Positions 1-7,866 of a stretch of 64,000 nt of DNA are shown here, in pieces (the stretch's first letter is position 1; every line of letters begins with the position of its first letter). The stretch covers positions 186,001 to 250,000 of the forward strand of contig SVDM01000001.1 of assembly GCA_015058015.1 (NCBI GenBank), in the 5' to 3' direction. Position numbers and translations under genes: made by a program. The DNA is from Lachnospiraceae bacterium (GTDB lineage: Bacteria > Bacillota > Clostridia > Lachnospirales > Lachnospiraceae). A model generated the notes under the pieces. It searched no databases. It was not told the origin of the DNA and saw only the letters and a program-made list of their open reading frames with translations.

Positions 1-267
1 ACCCAGAAGATTTATCTTCAGGCTGTACGTGAAGGCCTGATAGAGACCTTTATCGAGGCCGGAGCGGTGGTTAGTACGCCTACATGTGGACCCTGTCTCG
101 GGGGATATATGGGTATCCTTGCGGCAGGAGAGAGATGTGTGGCTACCACCAATCGTAACTTTGTAGGCCGTATGGGTCACGTGGATTCTGAAGTATATCT
201 GGCAAGTCCTGCGGTGGCTGCGGCTTCAGCTATAACAGGCAAGATTTCTTCACCGGATGAATTGTAA
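1..267 (+). CDS. leuC: 3-isopropylmalate dehydratase large subunit, C-terminal part (cut by window edge)
   Basis: The reading frame is open from base 1 and ends with TAA at 265-267, so only the last 88 or so residues are present. The segment has the aconitase-family C-terminal features: [11 protein letters not shown], in which the cysteines belong to the 4Fe-4S ligand set, then NRNFVGRMG and [15 protein letters not shown]. LeuC and LeuD together isomerise 2-isopropylmalate to 3-isopropylmalate in leucine synthesis. The gene for the small subunit follows 13 bases downstream, which supports the large-subunit assignment over aconitase. The true start lies outside the window. Confidence 0.93.
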   Translation, partial: TQKIYLQAVREGLIETFIEAGAVVSTPTCGPCLGGYMGILAAGERCVATTNRNFVGRMGHVDSEVYLASPAVAAASAITGKISSPDEL

Positions 268-280
268 GGAGGGATATGAT

Positions 281-766
281 ATGAAGGCTAAAGGACGTGT
301 TTTTAAATACAAAGACAATGTTGATACAGATGTTATTATCCCTGCAAGATATCTGAATTCCTCAGATCCCAAGGAGCTTGCAACTCATTGTATGGAGGAT
401 ATAGACAAGGACTTTATTAAGAATGTGAAGGACGGAGATATAATTGTAGCGGAGAAGAATTTCGGCTGCGGTTCATCAAGAGAGCACGCACCCATCGCTA
501 TTAAGGCGGCAGGGGTATCCTGTGTTATTGCAGAGACCTTTGCAAGAATCTTCTATCGTAATGCCATTAATATCGGTCTTCCCATAATTGAGTGTAAGGA
601 AGCTGCTCACGGTATCGAAGCAGGGGATGAAGTAGAGATCGACTTCGACTCCGGAGTGATTACCAACCGTACCAAGGGGACGGAGTTTAAGGGTCAGGCT
701 TTCCCGGAGTTCATGCAGAAGATTATAAAGTCGGAAGGACTTATAAACTACATTAATTCTAACTAA
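281..766 (+). CDS. leuD: 3-isopropylmalate dehydratase small subunit
   Basis: 161 residues, the size of the short archaeal/clostridial LeuD type. Start chosen at ATG 281 because AAGGAGG lies just upstream; an in-frame start at 257 would overlap leuC and lacks that site. Visible family motifs are [12 protein letters not shown] near the N terminus and [15 protein letters not shown], the swivelling-domain substrate loop, at about residues 62-76. It pairs with LeuC to form the leucine-pathway isomerase. It is the last gene of the leu unit, since a strong terminator follows at 805-834. Confidence 0.95.
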   Translation: MKAKGRVFKYKDNVDTDVIIPARYLNSSDPKELATHCMEDIDKDFIKNVKDGDIIVAEKNFGCGSSREHAPIAIKAAGVSCVIAETFARIFYRNAINIGLPIIECKEAAHGIEAGDEVEIDFDSGVITNRTKGTEFKGQAFPEFMQKIIKSEGLINYINSN

Positions 767-804
767 TCAAAAGTAAAGACAGGCTTAGGCCTGTCTACAG
801 TCTG

Positions 805-834
805 AAACCGGGGTTTTTAAGACCCCGGTTTTTT
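805..834 (+). terminator. Rho-independent terminator after leuD
   Basis: A 9-bp stem, AACCGGGGT (806-814) with ACCCCGGTT (822-830), has a 7-nt loop and is followed by a T run to 834. A second small hairpin, GACAGGCTTAGGCCTGTC, lies just before it at 779-796. Confidence 0.92.
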
Positions 835-837
835 AAC

Positions 838-874
838 TTGACTAATTGACCGACTGACAGATATATTCTAAGAT
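838..874 (+). promoter_or_regulatory. Probable sigma-A promoter for adenine deaminase
   Basis: Two overlapping candidates are visible: TTGACT (838-843) with TATATT (862-867) at an 18-bp spacer, and TTGACC (846-851) with TAAGAT (869-874) at 17 bp. Either would put the start of transcription only a few bases before the ATG at 881. Confidence 0.5.
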
Positions 875-880
875 AATTGT

Positions 881-2596
881 ATGAGAAAACATTTAAGAGA
901 ACTATCAAGAGAAGAGTATGAATACTACATGAAGATATCAGCGGGAGAAGTGCCTGCTGACCTGGTATTTAAGGATATCTCATACCTTGATGTCTTCACT
1001 AATGAATTTAAAAAAGGTGATGTTGCCCTGTATAAGGGGTTAATAGTTGGAGCCGGCTCCTATTCCGGAAAGCAGGAGGTAGACGGTAGGGGCAAGACCC
1101 TTGTGCCCGGATTTATTGATGCTCATTTGCATATCGAGAGTACTACTGTTGTGCCTGAGATTTTTGCTAAAGAAGCATTAAAGCACGGAACTACGGCAGT
1201 TATCACCGATCCTCATGAAATAGCCAATGTAATGGGAACTGACGGAATAAGATATATGCTGGAAGCATCTAATGGCATTCCTCTGGACATCTTTTTCATG
1301 ATGCCTTCTTGTGTACCTTCCTGCGAATTTGATGAGACGGGAGCTACTATACTTGCGGAGGATTTGGCTGAGTTCTTTAGAATTAACAAGGTGCTGGGTT
1401 TGGCGGAAGTAATGAATACTCCCGGTGTTATTAACAGGCAGAAAGAGGTTCTTGATAAAGTGTATGAATTCCTTGACAAAGACCGCCTCATTGACGGGCA
1501 TGCGCCGGAGGTTGTAGGGAATCCGCTTGTAACATATATTGCGGCGGGGGTAATGTCGGATCATGAGTCTGTTACTTTGGAAGAGGCCTTAGAGAAGATA
1601 TCAAACGGCATGCGTATTATGATTCGTGAGGGCACTGCTGCCAAGAACTTGGAGACATTTATAGGTCTCTTTAAAGAACCTTTCGCATCAAGATGTATGA
1701 TGTGCTGTGACGACTTACATATTGACGATATTATTAATACAGGTCATATAGATAACAATATAAGGAAGGCTATTTCTTTAGGCGCAGAGCCTGAGATGGC
1801 TTATAAGGTTGCATCCCTTGGAGCCTGCAATTACCTGAGATTCTCTGACAGAGGAGTTATTGCTCCCGGGTGCTTAGCGGATATTGTAATGCTGGATGAT
1901 GTTGAAACTGTAAAGATAAATGCGGTGTACAAGCATGGAATTAAGATTACGGATGAGTATCTTGATAAATACTGCAAGAGCCGTATCTCAAAAGCGCTTA
2001 TTGATAAATCTCATAATACCTTTAATATGCCAAATGTCACAGCAGATATGCTTAAAGCAGAGTCCACATTACCGGTTATCAGCATCATAAAGGGACAGAT
2101 TATAACTGTTCGTGACGGTGAGGCAAGTGACGTTGATATTGACTTAGATATTCTTAAAGGTGTGGTTGTGGAAAGACATAAGAATACAGGCCATATCGGT
2201 ATAGGCTATGTAAAGGGATATGGACTTAAGAAGGGCGCCATAGCCACTTCTGTAGCCCATGATGCCCACAATATTATAGCCATTGGAATTAATGATGAGG
2301 ATATAGCCGCAGCTGTTAATGCGGTTAAAGATATGAAGGGTGGAATGGTGGTATACAGCGATAATAAGGTTAAAGCGGCATATCCCTTGCCTGTAGCGGG
2401 GCTCATGAGTGAAGAATCAGCCGAGGCGGCTAAGAGATGCCTAGATGAGGTTCATGCCGCAGCCTATGAGAACGGGGTATACGAAGACATTGACCCCTTT
2501 ATGAATCTAAGTTTTATGTCACTGCCGGTTATTCCGGATATGAGAATTACTACTTTAGGTGTTTTCGATGTATTGAATTGGAAATTGGTTAAATAA
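881..2596 (+). CDS. ade: Adenine deaminase
   Basis: 571 residues, the usual AdeC length. It hydrolyses adenine to hypoxanthine and ammonia in purine salvage. The amidohydrolase metal motif PGFIDAHLHIE lies at about residues 76-86, with HGTTAVITDPHEIANV after it, IDGHAPEV and SDHES in the middle, and the C-terminal part typical of adenine deaminases (SVAHDAHNII, PLPVAGLMS). No Shine-Dalgarno is seen before ATG 881 and the nearest promoter leaves almost no leader, so the start could instead be the in-frame ATG at 929; the N-terminal residues between the two resemble those of other AdeC proteins, so 881 is kept. Monocistronic, ending at a convergent terminator. Confidence 0.93.
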   Translation: MRKHLRELSREEYEYYMKISAGEVPADLVFKDISYLDVFTNEFKKGDVALYKGLIVGAGSYSGKQEVDGRGKTLVPGFIDAHLHIESTTVVPEIFAKEALKHGTTAVITDPHEIANVMGTDGIRYMLEASNGIPLDIFFMMPSCVPSCEFDETGATILAEDLAEFFRINKVLGLAEVMNTPGVINRQKEVLDKVYEFLDKDRLIDGHAPEVVGNPLVTYIAAGVMSDHESVTLEEALEKISNGMRIMIREGTAAKNLETFIGLFKEPFASRCMMCCDDLHIDDIINTGHIDNNIRKAISLGAEPEMAYKVASLGACNYLRFSDRGVIAPGCLADIVMLDDVETVKINAVYKHGIKITDEYLDKYCKSRISKALIDKSHNTFNMPNVTADMLKAESTLPVISIIKGQIITVRDGEASDVDIDLDILKGVVVERHKNTGHIGIGYVKGYGLKKGAIATSVAHDAHNIIAIGINDEDIAAAVNAVKDMKGGMVVYSDNKVKAAYPLPVAGLMSEESAEAAKRCLDEVHAAAYENGVYEDIDPFMNLSFMSLPVIPDMRITTLGVFDVLNWKLVK

Positions 2597-2600
2597 AAGA

Positions 2601-2631
2601 ATCGCGGAGTTGGTTAAACCGACTCCGCGAT
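2601..2631. terminator. Bidirectional terminator between ade and citrate synthase
   Basis: TCGCGGAGT (2602-2610) pairs with ACTCCGCGA (2622-2630), with extra inner pairs. A/T-rich flanks on both sides suit termination of the two convergent genes. Confidence 0.85.
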
Positions 2632-2634
2632 ATT

Positions 2635-3999
2635 TTATCGCTTATCTATGGGGATGTAATCTCTACGATATCCTACGTTCATATAAGCAGGACGCATGAT
2701 CTTGCCCGGGTAACACAGTTCCTCAATACGATGCGCACTCCAGCCGGATATACGAGATATAGCAAAGATGGGAGTGAACAGCTGCATGGGGATTCCAAGC
2801 ATCTTGTATGCAAATCCGGAGAAGAAGTCCACGTTGGCGCTGACGCCCTTGTAGATCTTACGCTCATTGGCGATTACCTCCGGAGCAAGACGCTCAACTA
2901 ACTTGTAGAGAGCGAATTCTTTCTCCATACCTTTTTCCTTGGAAAGCTTCTCAACTACGCCCTTAAAGGCTCTGGCTCTGGGGTCGGACACGGAGTAAAC
3001 CGCATGGCCGATACCATAGATGAGGCCGGCATGGTCGAAGGCTTCTTTACGAAGGAGAGCCTGCAAGTAGTTGGCTACCTCGTCTTCATTCTCCCAGTTG
3101 GCTACATTTGCCTCCATATCCTCGAACATCTTAACAACCTTAAGGTTGGCACCACCGTGCTTGGGACCTTTTAAGGAACCGATGGCTGCGGCTATAACCG
3201 AATAGGTATCGGAACCTGAAGAAGATACCAGTCTTGTGGTAAATGTTGAGTTGTTACCACCACCGTGCTCCATATGAAGTACAAGAGCTGTATCTAGAAG
3301 CTTGGCCTCTAGGGGAGTGTACTTGCTATCAGGACGCAGGAGATGCAAGATATGCTCTGCTGTAGACAGCTTGGGATCCGGTGAATGGATAAACAAGCTG
3401 TTACCGTCATGATAGTGATTATACGCCTGATAGCCGTATACGGAAAGCAACGGAAACAGACTAATAAGCTGTATACACTGGCGAAGAACATTGGGTATTG
3501 AAGTATCGTCAGTGTTCTGATCATAAGAGAACAGGGTAAGAACACTTCTTGCCAAAGTATTCATCATATCTTTACTGGGAGCCTTCATAATGATATCTCT
3601 TACGAAGCTTGTGGGCAGCGAACGATAATCAGCCATAAGGGACACGAAATCACGAAGCTGCTTCTTGGTAGGAAGTTCACCGAACAAAAGGAGATAGGTA
3701 GCTTCCTCAAATCCGAAGACATCGTTGTCGTCCTTGGCTGCCAACAATTCCTCCACGTTATATCCGCGGTAGAATAATTGTCCGTCATCCGGAACAATCT
3801 TACCGTTTTCAATTTTGGTTGCACATACTTCGGATATCTCCGTTAGTCCAACCAACACACCTTTACCATTGTTATCACGGAGTCCCCTCTTAACTGCGTA
3901 CTTATCGTACAATTCGGGCGCGATGTTATTGCAGCCCGTACAAAGATTGGAATATTGTAATATCTCAGGCGTTATGCTGTAATAATTATTCTCGTCCAT
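2635..3999 (-). CDS. gltA: Citrate synthase
   Basis: 454 residues; condenses oxaloacetate and acetyl-CoA, here probably as the first step of glutamate synthesis in an anaerobe. Catalytic features are visible: a histidine in LHMEHGGGNNSTF, KGPKHGGAN, and GIGHAVYSVSDPRA, which holds the second catalytic histidine and a neighbouring Asp. The start at 3999 is chosen because GGAG lies 9 bases upstream of that ATG; an ATG six codons earlier (4017) has only a weak site. An N-terminal extension of about 50 residues with CTGC precedes the usual fold. Whether it is the Si- or Re-type cannot be settled by eye, though the motifs fit the ordinary GltA superfamily. It is transcribed divergently from pckA. 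Confidence 0.92.
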   Translation of the reverse strand: MDENNYYSITPEILQYSNLCTGCNNIAPELYDKYAVKRGLRDNNGKGVLVGLTEISEVCATKIENGKIVPDDGQLFYRGYNVEELLAAKDDNDVFGFEEATYLLLFGELPTKKQLRDFVSLMADYRSLPTSFVRDIIMKAPSKDMMNTLARSVLTLFSYDQNTDDTSIPNVLRQCIQLISLFPLLSVYGYQAYNHYHDGNSLFIHSPDPKLSTAEHILHLLRPDSKYTPLEAKLLDTALVLHMEHGGGNNSTFTTRLVSSSGSDTYSVIAAAIGSLKGPKHGGANLKVVKMFEDMEANVANWENEDEVANYLQALLRKEAFDHAGLIYGIGHAVYSVSDPRARAFKGVVEKLSKEKGMEKEFALYKLVERLAPEVIANERKIYKGVSANVDFFSGFAYKMLGIPMQLFTPIFAISRISGWSAHRIEELCYPGKIMRPAYMNVGYRRDYIPIDKR

Positions 4000-4044
4000 A
4001 ATCTCAACTCCATTCATATTATACTCTCTAACACTAGATACACC

Positions 4045-4074
4045 ATTCTAACACAAAAACCGCCCTCTATACAA
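4045..4074 (-). promoter_or_regulatory. Promoter for citrate synthase
   Basis: Read on the minus strand: TTGTAT (4074-4069), 18-bp spacer, TAGAAT (4050-4045). The -10 is preceded by TGt, an extended -10. Confidence 0.6.
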
Positions 4075-4117
4075 GTTTTATCTAATTAAAGCGATAGGTA
4101 ATTGCTGATTTATTTGG

Positions 4118-4146
4118 TTGACTTTTAAAGGCTTTGGTGGGATAAT
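4118..4146 (+). promoter_or_regulatory. Promoter for PEP carboxykinase
   Basis: TTGACT (4118-4123), 17-bp spacer, GATAAT (4141-4146). It lies about 40 bases upstream of the ATG and its GGAGG site. Confidence 0.7.
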
Positions 4147-4187
4147 TTAACTCGTTGTAGCAGACAGATATTTTTGGAGGAAACATT

Positions 4188-5840
4188 ATGTCAACAAAAG
4201 CATATTACAAAAGAGATGAAGTAGGTCCCGGAAAGGTTGGTTTTTCCAGGACAAGATCCATTATAGAAGCCGCATTTTACGGCAACAATGTAGTTAAGGT
4301 TAACACATTGAAGGAAGCTTACGAGCTTGCTAAAAATTCACCGGGAACAATCGTTACAGATATGCCGGTGTACAGAGGAGAGGAGTTCGGCCTCGAGAAG
4401 GATGCCAAGGTGCTTCTCTTTAACGACGGTTCTGTTACAGGACGTTGTGCTGCGGCAAGAAGAATCACCGGCGAGCCGGATGTGGATACTGCAGACCTTG
4501 ATAAGAAGCTTATGGATGCAGTATATGATACCCGTTACGAGACAATGTACCATGCGGAAGTATTTATCGGACTTGATCCCGAGTTCATGGTTAAGGCTCA
4601 CCTTCTTATCCCTGAAGGCGAGGAGAATATCATGTATTCCTGGATGCTTAACTTCCAGTACATGTCAGATGAGTATGTGAAGATGTACAAGGCTTCCAAG
4701 GAGATTGAGAATGAGCCGGATATTTATATCTTCTCCGATCCCCAGTGGCAGCATCCCGAGCACCCCTTGGGACTTACATATTTCAACACCGAGCAAAACT
4801 GTGCAGCCCTTCTGGGAATGAGATACTTCGGAGAGCATAAGAAGGGAACCCTTACAATTGCCTGGGCTATTGCCAACAGACATGGCTATGCATCATGCCA
4901 CGGCGGACAGAAAGAATACACTCTTGCAGATGGCTCTAAGTACGTTGCTTCAGTGTTTGGACTTTCAGGTTCAGGTAAGTCAACTCTTACACATGCAAAA
5001 CACGACGGCAAATACGGCGTTACAGTTCTTCATGATGACGCATTTATTATTAATACTAAGACAGGTTCTTCGATTGCTTTAGAGCCTACATACTTCGATA
5101 AGACAGCGGATTATCCTCTTAACTGTGAGGATAACAAGTACCTGCTTACAGCTCAGAACTGCTCCGCAACTCTTGATGAGGACGGCAAGGTAGTTCTTGT
5201 AACAGAGGATATTAGAAACGGTAACGGAAGAGCCATTAAGTCTAAGCTTTGGTCACCAAACAGAGTGGACAGAATCGAAGCTCCCGTTAATGCTATTATA
5301 TGGATTATGAAGGATCCTACCATTCCTCCTGTTGTTAAGCTTAAAGGAGCATCCCTTGCATCCGTTATGGGAGCAACCCTTGCTACCAAGCGTTCTTCAG
5401 CAGAGCGTCTTGCACCGGGAGTAGATCCTGATGCACTTGTAGTTGAGCCTTACGCTAATCCTTTCAGAACTTATCCTTTGGTAAATGACTACGAGAAGTT
5501 TAAGACCCTGGTTGCTGATAGAAAGGTTGATTGCTATATCGTTAATACAGGTGATTTCATGGGCAAGAAAGTTCCTAAGGAAGTTACCATCGGTGTATTA
5601 GAGGCTATCGTAGAAGGAAAGGCTGACTTTAAGCAGTGGGGCAATTTCAAGGACATCGAAATCTTCGATATCGATGGATTTGTACCTGATATGAAGGATG
5701 AAGCTTACCTTAAGCAGCTTAAAGCCAGAATGAACGACAGATTAGAGTTCGTTAAGTCAAGAGATACCTTCAAGGGCGGATATGACAAGCTTCCCGAGGA
5801 TGCTTTAAAGGCTATCGAAGATGTTGTAAATCAGTTGTAA
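4188..5840 (+). CDS. pckA: Phosphoenolpyruvate carboxykinase (ATP)
   Basis: 550 residues, the usual ATP-PEPCK size. It interconverts oxaloacetate plus ATP with PEP, CO2 and ADP; in anaerobes it often runs in the PEP-carboxylating direction. The kinase-1 P-loop GLSGSGKST is at about residues 258-266, followed by VLHDDAFII, the kinase-2 and metal-binding region, and a later RSSAERLAPG. The start has GGAGG eight bases upstream. Its own promoter sits divergent from citrate synthase, so both C4 and citrate entry points flank one control region. Confidence 0.95.
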   Translation: MSTKAYYKRDEVGPGKVGFSRTRSIIEAAFYGNNVVKVNTLKEAYELAKNSPGTIVTDMPVYRGEEFGLEKDAKVLLFNDGSVTGRCAAARRITGEPDVDTADLDKKLMDAVYDTRYETMYHAEVFIGLDPEFMVKAHLLIPEGEENIMYSWMLNFQYMSDEYVKMYKASKEIENEPDIYIFSDPQWQHPEHPLGLTYFNTEQNCAALLGMRYFGEHKKGTLTIAWAIANRHGYASCHGGQKEYTLADGSKYVASVFGLSGSGKSTLTHAKHDGKYGVTVLHDDAFIINTKTGSSIALEPTYFDKTADYPLNCEDNKYLLTAQNCSATLDEDGKVVLVTEDIRNGNGRAIKSKLWSPNRVDRIEAPVNAIIWIMKDPTIPPVVKLKGASLASVMGATLATKRSSAERLAPGVDPDALVVEPYANPFRTYPLVNDYEKFKTLVADRKVDCYIVNTGDFMGKKVPKEVTIGVLEAIVEGKADFKQWGNFKDIEIFDIDGFVPDMKDEAYLKQLKARMNDRLEFVKSRDTFKGGYDKLPEDALKAIEDVVNQL

Positions 5841-5950
5841 AGAGGGTTTATGACAGCTATAATACTGTGTGGTTAATCAGACATAGTACTTATGATACAT
5901 ATTTGGCACATAATAGTGCACAAAAGTATTGTGAAAACTAGGTTTTTGGC

Positions 5951-5979
5951 TTGAAAAATATCAGACAGTATGTTAAAAT
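5951..5979 (+). promoter_or_regulatory. Promoter of the 6S-like RNA
   Basis: TTGAAA (5951-5956), exact 17-bp spacer, TAAAAT (5974-5979). Predicted transcription start about 5986, just before the structured RNA. Confidence 0.75.
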
Positions 5980-5985
5980 CAAACC

Positions 5986-6213
5986 ATAAAAACAAATAAC
6001 TTCTAGGGTGTACGACAAACTCAGTATTTTGAACCTACATTTACTTTCATGGGATTCCAATTATCTGTTGTACGATGCCAGGCCTTAAGTTCGATGGAAG
6101 GCAGATATACAACGTGAGGTTACCCACCTAGCTTGGCTAGGAGTCAAAATCTGAGAACCGGCACTCCGGAACATTAAAAAGATCCGAGAGAGGCAATGCC
6201 CCTCTCGGTTTTT
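5986..6213 (+). ncRNA. ssrS: Probable 6S RNA
   Basis: This independent unit of about 200 nt plus terminator has no open frame. Its fold matches 6S RNA, the RNA that mimics open promoter DNA and binds RNA polymerase holoenzyme. A closing stem forms from TTCTAGGGTG (6001-6010) with CACTCCGGAA (6162-6171), and CTCAGTATTTTGA (6020-6032) with TCAAAATCTGAG (6144-6155). Next comes a large open centre whose 3' side carries the small hairpin CCTAGCTTGGCTAGG (6127-6141). The apical arm pairs GTTGTA (6068-6073) with TACAAC (about 6108-6113). The TTTTGAACCTACA segment also resembles Firmicutes 6S RNAs as I recall them. A covariance-model search was not possible, so the name rests on structure. Confidence 0.72.
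6184..6213 (+). terminator. Terminator of the 6S-like RNA
   Basis: CCGAGAGAGGC pairs with GCCCCTCTCGG around an AAT loop, followed by a T run. Confidence 0.9.
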
Positions 6214-6223
6214 AATTATTTTG

Positions 6224-6252
6224 TTGAAATAATTTTTTTATAGTAGTATATT
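6224..6252 (+). promoter_or_regulatory. Promoter ahead of the MATE gene
   Basis: TTGAAA (6224-6229), 17-bp spacer, TATATT (6247-6252). The transcript would begin near 6259 and immediately meet the hairpin at 6279. Confidence 0.6.
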
Positions 6253-6278
6253 ATTATTAATCAATGCGTAACAGTTAA

Positions 6279-6318
6279 TGTGTAAGTCCAATTGAGATTG
6301 GGCTTGCACATTTTTTTT
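6279..6318 (+). terminator. Terminator/attenuator in the MATE leader
   Basis: TGTGTAAGTCCAAT pairs with ATTGGGCTTGCACA around a short loop and is followed by eight Ts. It lies after the promoter and before the Shine-Dalgarno site at about 6330, so the exporter can only be read if RNA polymerase passes it. Confidence 0.7.
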
Positions 6319-6344
6319 ATGCTTAAAGCGAAGGAGATACGAAA

Positions 6345-7724
6345 ATGAATTCACAAAGTCAAAACAAAATGGCCATAGAGCCCATTAAACCCCTTCTTTG
6401 GAAGATGGGACTTCCAATGATAGTATCCATGGTGCTCCAGGCACTTTACAATGTGGTGGATAGTGTATTTGTAACTAACATGGAGGGTACCGGAGCCGTG
6501 GCCAACCAGGCCCTTACCATTGCATTTCCCATTCAGATTCTTATTATTGCCATAGGTGTAGGCACGGGTGTGGGTTTAAATGCCCTTCTATCAAAAAGTC
6601 TGGGTGAAAAGGAAAATGAAAAAGCCAATATGATAGCAGGAAACGGTATATTTTTGGTTATAGTCTTTTATGCTGTATTTCTCTTGTTTGGTCTGTTTGG
6701 TGCGGAAGGCTTTATAAGCCTGTTTTCCGGAGATAATGCTCTTGTGCAAGCTATGGGGACGGATTATCTAAAGATTTGCTGTTGCTTTTCCCTGGGAGCC
6801 ATTGGTTTTACCGTATACGAGAAGCTTCTTCAATCTACGGGAAAGACAATGCTTTCTACTATTGCACAGGTTACGGGGGCTGTATCCAATATTGTTTTGG
6901 ATTACATCTTCATTTATCCCCTTAAAATGGGGGTGGCCGGAGCAGCTTGGGCTACAGTGGCCGGACAATTTATTTCCATGTTTATCGCAATGGCATTTCA
7001 CTATACAAAGAACAGGGAGATAGATGGAAACGTTAAATATATAAGGCCTAACATGGGGCTTATAAAGGGAATATACAGTATAGGAATATCAGCGGCCTTG
7101 ATGCAGACATTGCTGTCTGTTATGATGGCCGGAACCAACGCGATTCTCGGAGCATCCTCGGCTGATCCGGTGGTGCTGGTGGGCTCCTTCGGAATCTATT
7201 ATAAGATTCAGCAGATTCCCCTGTTTTCGGCTTTCGGAATATCCAATACAATTATATCCGTCCTGTCATTTAACTACGGAATGAAGGATAGAAAAAGAAT
7301 AGATGAGTGTATTAAATACGGAATAATTGATGGTGTTGTGGTGACGGGAGTCTTGACTGTGGTCTTTGAGATCTTTGCAAGACCTTTGTCGGGGCTCTTT
7401 GGCCTAACCGGTGGCGGAACGGAAGAAATAATTGTAACATGCGCAAGAGCCCTTAGAATTGCATCCATAGGATTTGTATTTATGGGATTCTCCGTCGCCG
7501 TACAGGGTGTCTTACAGTCAATACGTTTTGCCATAAGACCGCTTGTCCTTGCGGCTTTGAGACTTGTAGTATTTGTCTTCCCTTTGGCGTATTTCTTTAC
7601 CTTGACTCCCAATGTGACATACAGTGTGTGGCTTACTTTCCCTATAGCGGAGGCTCTTACTGCTGTGATAGCTATTTTTGTCCTTAAGAAATCATACAAA
7701 CAGAGGATAAACATAATTGAGTAG
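6345..7724 (+). CDS. MATE family efflux transporter
   Basis: 459 residues with about twelve hydrophobic segments in two similar halves, as in MATE (NorM/DinF-like) cation-drug antiporters of the cytoplasmic membrane. The N-terminal signature PIKPLLWKMGLPMIVSMVLQ and the repeat of PLKMGVAGAAWATVAGQ are typical. GAAGGAGA lies just upstream of the ATG. Substrate cannot be told from sequence. The leader terminator suggests expression is conditional. It stands alone between the 6S-like RNA and the surface-protein genes. Confidence 0.9.
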   Translation: MNSQSQNKMAIEPIKPLLWKMGLPMIVSMVLQALYNVVDSVFVTNMEGTGAVANQALTIAFPIQILIIAIGVGTGVGLNALLSKSLGEKENEKANMIAGNGIFLVIVFYAVFLLFGLFGAEGFISLFSGDNALVQAMGTDYLKICCCFSLGAIGFTVYEKLLQSTGKTMLSTIAQVTGAVSNIVLDYIFIYPLKMGVAGAAWATVAGQFISMFIAMAFHYTKNREIDGNVKYIRPNMGLIKGIYSIGISAALMQTLLSVMMAGTNAILGASSADPVVLVGSFGIYYKIQQIPLFSAFGISNTIISVLSFNYGMKDRKRIDECIKYGIIDGVVVTGVLTVVFEIFARPLSGLFGLTGGGTEEIIVTCARALRIASIGFVFMGFSVAVQGVLQSIRFAIRPLVLAALRLVVFVFPLAYFFTLTPNVTYSVWLTFPIAEALTAVIAIFVLKKSYKQRINIIE

Positions 7725-7742
7725 ACAATTACCCTCCCTCAC

Positions 7743-7771
7743 TTGACGTTTCATATATATATATATATAAT
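7743..7771 (+). promoter_or_regulatory. Promoter with an (AT)n spacer, surface protein 1
   Basis: TTGACG (7743-7748) and TATAAT (7766-7771) are separated by exactly 17 bp. Positions 7753-7769 of that spacer and -10 are an uninterrupted AT dinucleotide run. Gain or loss of one AT unit would move the -35/-10 distance to 19 or 15 bp. Confidence 0.75.
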
Positions 7772-7866
7772 TAGGATTAGCAATATAATAAGGCGATATA
7801 ACTGCTGAATTCTGACAAATATATCAGTAAAAGTAGGGTATTGCCGGACAAGGGGGAGTTTTTTTA

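Noticed and set aside
1178-1564. Open frames on the strand opposite ade, and similar antisense frames over pckA, pheT, pyrC, leuS, ygiQ and others
   Set aside because: Each lies opposite a clear conserved gene, has no ribosome site or family motif, and follows from the codon pattern of the real gene.
5986-6213. SRP RNA or a riboswitch as an alternative for the RNA after pckA
   Set aside because: No GGAA/GNAR tetraloop arm of SRP RNA is seen, and the RNA ends in its own terminator well before the next promoter, so it is not a leader of the MATE gene.
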